Shown: in pieces, positions 60,812-64,000 of the stretch
Layout: every line of letters starts with the position of its first letter
Position numbering within the stretch: the stretch's first letter is position 1
Assembly: GCF_016757735.1 (NCBI RefSeq)
Contig: NZ_CP068439.1
Coordinates: 1,798,001 to 1,862,000 of the forward strand
Origin: Aequorivita iocasae
Lineage (GTDB): Bacteria > Bacteroidota > Bacteroidia > Flavobacteriales > Flavobacteriaceae
Length of the DNA stretch: 64,000 bases
Direction: 5' to 3'
Notes under the pieces: model-generated
Seen by the model: only the letters and a program-made list of their open reading frames with translations
Database searches by the model: none
Told to the model about the DNA's origin: nothing
Made by a program: the position numbers and the translations under genes

Positions 60812-63800
60812 TTAGAAACTTACGTCCAAACCTACTTGGAAAGATTTTGTGTTTGGATAGCTATATAGAGTAGCCTCACCAGGTGCTACTACATCTGCAA
60901 AAGAAATAGTTTCACCAGATGAAAGACCTACCTCAGGATCTCCCCAGAATTTTGTGAAAGTCAATAAGTTTTGGCCTTGTGCATAAATTCTTAAAGAGCT
61001 AATTGGAGTTTTTTCCAAATATTTATTTGGGAAACTATATGACAATGTAATGTTTCGCATACGTATATAATCTCCTTTTTCTAACCAACGGTCAGAATTT
61101 CCAGTAACAGTTGCGTCATCTGCAGCATAAATTGGACTTGGTAATACCCCTGTATCACCAGGTTGTTGCCAGTAGTTGAAAGCGCCAACTGCTTGATTGT
61201 CAGCTATTGCAAGACCGTCAGATTCGCGATCGCTTCTCACAAAGTTATTGATCCAGTTTCCAGCTTTGAATACAAAATCTGTACGTAATCCAAATCCTTT
61301 ATAGGTAATGTTAGAGAAGAAACCTCCTTCTTTATCTGCAATTGTAGATTTTCCTTGGAAAACACGATTGTCGTTTTCGTCAGTAGGTAAGTCTGAAGCA
61401 AAATATGTATTGCCATCGGCTCCGTAAAACAGGGATCTTCCTGTAGCTGGATCAACACCTGCATAGCGAATTAAGAAATGCTCATTAATTTTTCTACCCT
61501 CACTATATCGTATATTGAAAGCATTAGGAGTCACGTCTTCACCGTCAGGTAACTGTACTATCTCAGTATCCAAGAATATAATGTTACCTCCTAAAGTCCA
61601 AGTGAAATCTGGAGAACGGAATATGTCCGCTTTTAAAGAGATTTCTAGACCTTTATTTTGAATTTCCCCAAGGTTACCCGCAATACCTTCTACGCCCTCT
61701 GGGTCAATAATACCGGCTTCCCACGCTGTAGGAATGTCGAAAAGTAGATCTGTAGTATTTCTGATGAAATAATCAGATACTAAACTAAGACGTTTATTGA
61801 ACATGTTTAGCTCTAAACCTACGTTATAGGTCTCTGTAGTTTCCCACTGAATCTCAGGGTTTGCTACTCGTGCAGGGATAGTTGCTGAACCACCTGGATA
61901 AGAGTCAAAAGTTACAGTACCTTGCGATGCGTAACGTGGAATACCATCTCTGTTACCCACAGTACCGTAAGCAGCTCTAATTTTAAGATCGTTTACAGCA
62001 TCAATAGAAAAGAAATCTTCTTTTGCAATGTTCCAACCAAGACTTCCACTGTAGAAAGTACCGTATTGTACGTCTTTACCAAAGTTAGAAGAACCGTCAC
62101 GGCGCACAGATCCAGATAATAGATATTTTTCTTTGTAGTCATAATCTGCGAAAGCACCATAGGAAACAAGAGTTAATCTGGTTCTATTGGTAAAACCGTC
62201 TGTTAATACTGCAGCATTCTCTTGGGTGGTTAATAAAGCAGATGGGAAACCGATGCTTCTTACAAATGCTCTGTTAAACTCATTCATGTTATATTCATAA
62301 AGACCCAACACGTTTAAGTTGTGGTTATTCTTATTAAGATTGTAAACCAAACGATTACTTATGGTCAAATCCAGTCTGTGTTGTTGGTCGTCAAACTTAT
62401 TTCCTGGGTTATCAGGATCTCCAATAAGAGCATCCAAGATACCACCTGGCTTAGAATAACTTTCCCTTCTAGTAGCTCCCCAGTTTACAGCAACATTAAA
62501 GCCGTAACTCCAGTTTTTACTAAAAGTAACCACAGCATCAACACTACCGATTGTACGGTTTTCAATATCTTCACTAGGTTCTGATAATAAAGCTCCACGA
62601 ACAGGGAAGCCTGTGTGGGTAGGATTATATACTGGATTTCCATTCTCGTCAACTACAGTATTTCCGTCCTCATCTAAAAGAAATTCTGTCTCATAACCAT
62701 TATAATCCAACATTCCGCGGAATGGGTTTTGTGTGTTGTTTCTATCACGTGGCTCATCACTCATAGAGCGTGAATAACCTACGTTTACACCGACTGAAAG
62801 CCACTCTTTAGCGTCAAAGTTTACGTTAAGGCGTGTTCCTAATCTTTCAAAACCATCAATATTATCAATGATGCCAGTATTTCTGTCGTTTGATACTGAA
62901 AAATAATAATCCATTTTTTCAGCACCCCCTGAAATAGAAAGACTGTTATTTTGAATAATACCGTCTTTTAATATAAGCTCTTGCCAGTCCACTTCTCTGT
63001 CCAATAGAGTTTGACGCTCTGGTGAACCAGGTTGTGTTGTAACACCAGGAAGGGTAGCTGCACCAGTTACACCTAATGCATAAAGCTCTGCCTCATACTG
63101 CATTTTTTCAGCAGCGGACATCATTGTGTAATTTTGTTCAATAATTGAGGTTGTTCCGTATCTTGAACTGAAACGGATTACTGCATCCTTATTTCTATTA
63201 CCAGTTTTAGTTGTAATTACAACTACTCCATTAGCACCACGTGAACCATAACGGGCAGTAGTAGCTGCATCCTTAAGAATTGTTATATTCTCAATATCCT
63301 CGTTTGGGATGTTTGCTAAGTCTTCTTCTCTAATAGGTGCTCCATCCACGATATATAAAGGTGAAGATGCTCCAGCAGTTAAAGATCCGGTACCACGAAT
63401 ACGAACAAAAGCTCCTTGACCCGGCTTACCGTTAGCAGCAGTTACCTGTACCCCGGCGGCCTTCCCTTGCAGCATGTTGTCAATACTGGTAGTCGGAGCC
63501 ATTTGTGACAATTCCGAAGCGGAAATGGATACAACAGCTGATGTTTGTACTGTTTGGTTTCGTGTAGAATATCCCGTAACTACTACCTCTTCCAAAGATG
63601 CACCGGGCACCAATGTTACATCAATAGTGTTTTGAGCGCCTACTTTCACTTCCTTGGTGTCGAAACCTACATAACTAAAGGTAAGTGTTTGGCCCACATT
63701 GGCAGAGATGGTATAGTTTCCATCAAAATCTGACTGTGTTCCAGTACTTGTTCCTTTAATAATAACGTTTGCACCAGGCAATGGCAGACCTGTATCGTCT

Positions 63801-63895
63801 GTCACCGTACCTGTAATAGTTTTTTGCTGTGCGAAGGTAAGCTGCACAACTAACGCTAATAAAAGCGTTAAAATTCCACTAAACTTTGTTCTCAT
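60812..63895 (-). CDS. SusC/RagA-family TonB-linked outer-membrane transporter
   Basis: A 1027-residue protein with signal peptide MRTKFSGILTLLLALVVQLTFA. A CarboxypepD-reg-like domain follows (about 24-110, TGTVTDDTGLPLPGANVIIK), then the plug (about 118-230: SIDNMLQGKAAGVQVTAANG, VRIRGTGSL, PLYIVDGAPI, LKDAATTARYGSRGANGV) and the 22-strand barrel to the terminal VGLDVSF. It imports a nutrient, usually a glycan or peptide, powered by TonB-ExbBD. susD begins 18 bp downstream. Confidence 0.96.
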   Translation of the reverse strand: MRTKFSGILTLLLALVVQLTFAQQKTITGTVTDDTGLPLPGANVIIKGTSTGTQSDFDGNYTISANVGQTLTFSYVGFDTKEVKVGAQNTIDVTLVPGASLEEVVVTGYSTRNQTVQTSAVVSISASELSQMAPTTSIDNMLQGKAAGVQVTAANGKPGQGAFVRIRGTGSLTAGASSPLYIVDGAPIREEDLANIPNEDIENITILKDAATTARYGSRGANGVVVITTKTGNRNKDAVIRFSSRYGTTSIIEQNYTMMSAAEKMQYEAELYALGVTGAATLPGVTTQPGSPERQTLLDREVDWQELILKDGIIQNNSLSISGGAEKMDYYFSVSNDRNTGIIDNIDGFERLGTRLNVNFDAKEWLSVGVNVGYSRSMSDEPRDRNNTQNPFRGMLDYNGYETEFLLDEDGNTVVDENGNPVYNPTHTGFPVRGALLSEPSEDIENRTIGSVDAVVTFSKNWSYGFNVAVNWGATRRESYSKPGGILDALIGDPDNPGNKFDDQQHRLDLTISNRLVYNLNKNNHNLNVLGLYEYNMNEFNRAFVRSIGFPSALLTTQENAAVLTDGFTNRTRLTLVSYGAFADYDYKEKYLLSGSVRRDGSSNFGKDVQYGTFYSGSLGWNIAKEDFFSIDAVNDLKIRAAYGTVGNRDGIPRYASQGTVTFDSYPGGSATIPARVANPEIQWETTETYNVGLELNMFNKRLSLVSDYFIRNTTDLLFDIPTAWEAGIIDPEGVEGIAGNLGEIQNKGLEISLKADIFRSPDFTWTLGGNIIFLDTEIVQLPDGEDVTPNAFNIRYSEGRKINEHFLIRYAGVDPATGRSLFYGADGNTYFASDLPTDENDNRVFQGKSTIADKEGGFFSNITYKGFGLRTDFVFKAGNWINNFVRSDRESDGLAIADNQAVGAFNYWQQPGDTGVLPSPIYAADDATVTGNSDRWLEKGDYIRMRNITLSYSFPNKYLEKTPISSLRIYAQGQNLLTFTKFWGDPEVGLSSGETISFADVVAPGEATLYSYPNTKSFQVGLDVSF

Positions 63896-63938
63896 TTTTA
63901 TAAATTATTTGAATTAGCCAACGGCAAAAATCATAATA

Positions 63939-63969
63939 AAAAGTTAATTACACAAGTATTTGCTCCCAA
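63939..63969 (-). promoter_or_regulatory. Putative susC promoter
   Basis: On the minus strand TTG (63967-63969) is followed after 20 bases by TAACTTTT (63939-63946), one mismatch from TAnnTTTG. The spacing matches the queA promoter (21 bases). The remaining 63970-64000 hold nothing recognisable. Confidence 0.5.
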
Positions 63970-64000
63970 TTTTTATGTTTTATTTGGCGAAATAGTGTGG

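Overview
The window is chromosomal DNA of a member of the Flavobacteriaceae (Bacteroidota). The evidence is the gliding genes gldA, gldB and gldC, T9SS-type C-terminal sorting domains, a SusC/SusD pair, a DAHP synthase with a C-terminal chorismate mutase, AT-rich spacers without Shine-Dalgarno sequences, and repeated TAnnTTTG promoter boxes. An Aequorivita/Vitellibacter-like genus is possible, but the sequence alone does not settle it. There is no phage, transposase or CRISPR array. Almost everything is chromosomal core; the SusCD locus at the right edge and the duplicated 3.4-7.1 kb cassette are the most accessory parts.

Layout. 0-3.3 kb: metH (5' end outside the window) and metF, separated by a pair of REP-like palindromes. 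3.4-7.1 kb: a two-gene cassette (PagL-like outer-membrane deacylase plus DUF2807 lipoprotein) present twice in tandem. 7.1-8.0 kb: gldA. 8.1-18.4 kb: an aromatic/housekeeping run with a DAHP synthase-chorismate mutase, rsgA, dtd, two DUF3857/transglutaminase-like proteins, a MazG-type pyrophosphohydrolase, aroA and queA. 18.5-28.1 kb: a secreted serine protease, rlmN, a secreted adhesin-like protein, a polyprenyl synthase, a sigma/anti-sigma-like/outer-membrane trio and dnaG. 28.1-32.7 kb: a response regulator, nadE, gldBC, engB and a hydrolase. 32.7-48.5 kb: a complete Bacteroidota-type division and cell-wall cluster, mraZ-rsmH-ftsL-ftsI-murE-mraY-murD-ftsW-murG-murC-ftsQ-ftsA-ftsZ, closed by a strong terminator. 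48.6-58.8 kb: yqeY, tRNA-Arg(TCG), radC, a degenerate deacetylase, a YjjG-like phosphatase, envelope proteins, rarA, a rhomboid protease and rlmB. 58.9-63.9 kb: a reverse-strand SusC-SusD-lipoprotein operon.

The most interesting regulatory structure lies at 8.13-8.27 kb. A 19-codon ORF carrying Tyr, Phe, two adjacent Trp codons and another Phe precedes an intrinsic terminator, which sits directly before the DAHP synthase-chorismate mutase gene. Three mutually exclusive pairings can be drawn by hand, exactly as in classical ribosome-mediated attenuation. The second is the mraZ promoter, with four GTGG(T/G) boxes (three at 10-bp spacing) and two DnaA-box-like 9-mers inside a 21-bp imperfect direct repeat. 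Other oddities are a heptamer repeat inside metH, a response regulator with Glu at the phospho-acceptor position, a primase without zinc ligands, a deacetylase-fold protein without its metal ligands, and a palindrome that encodes the C-terminus of EngB.
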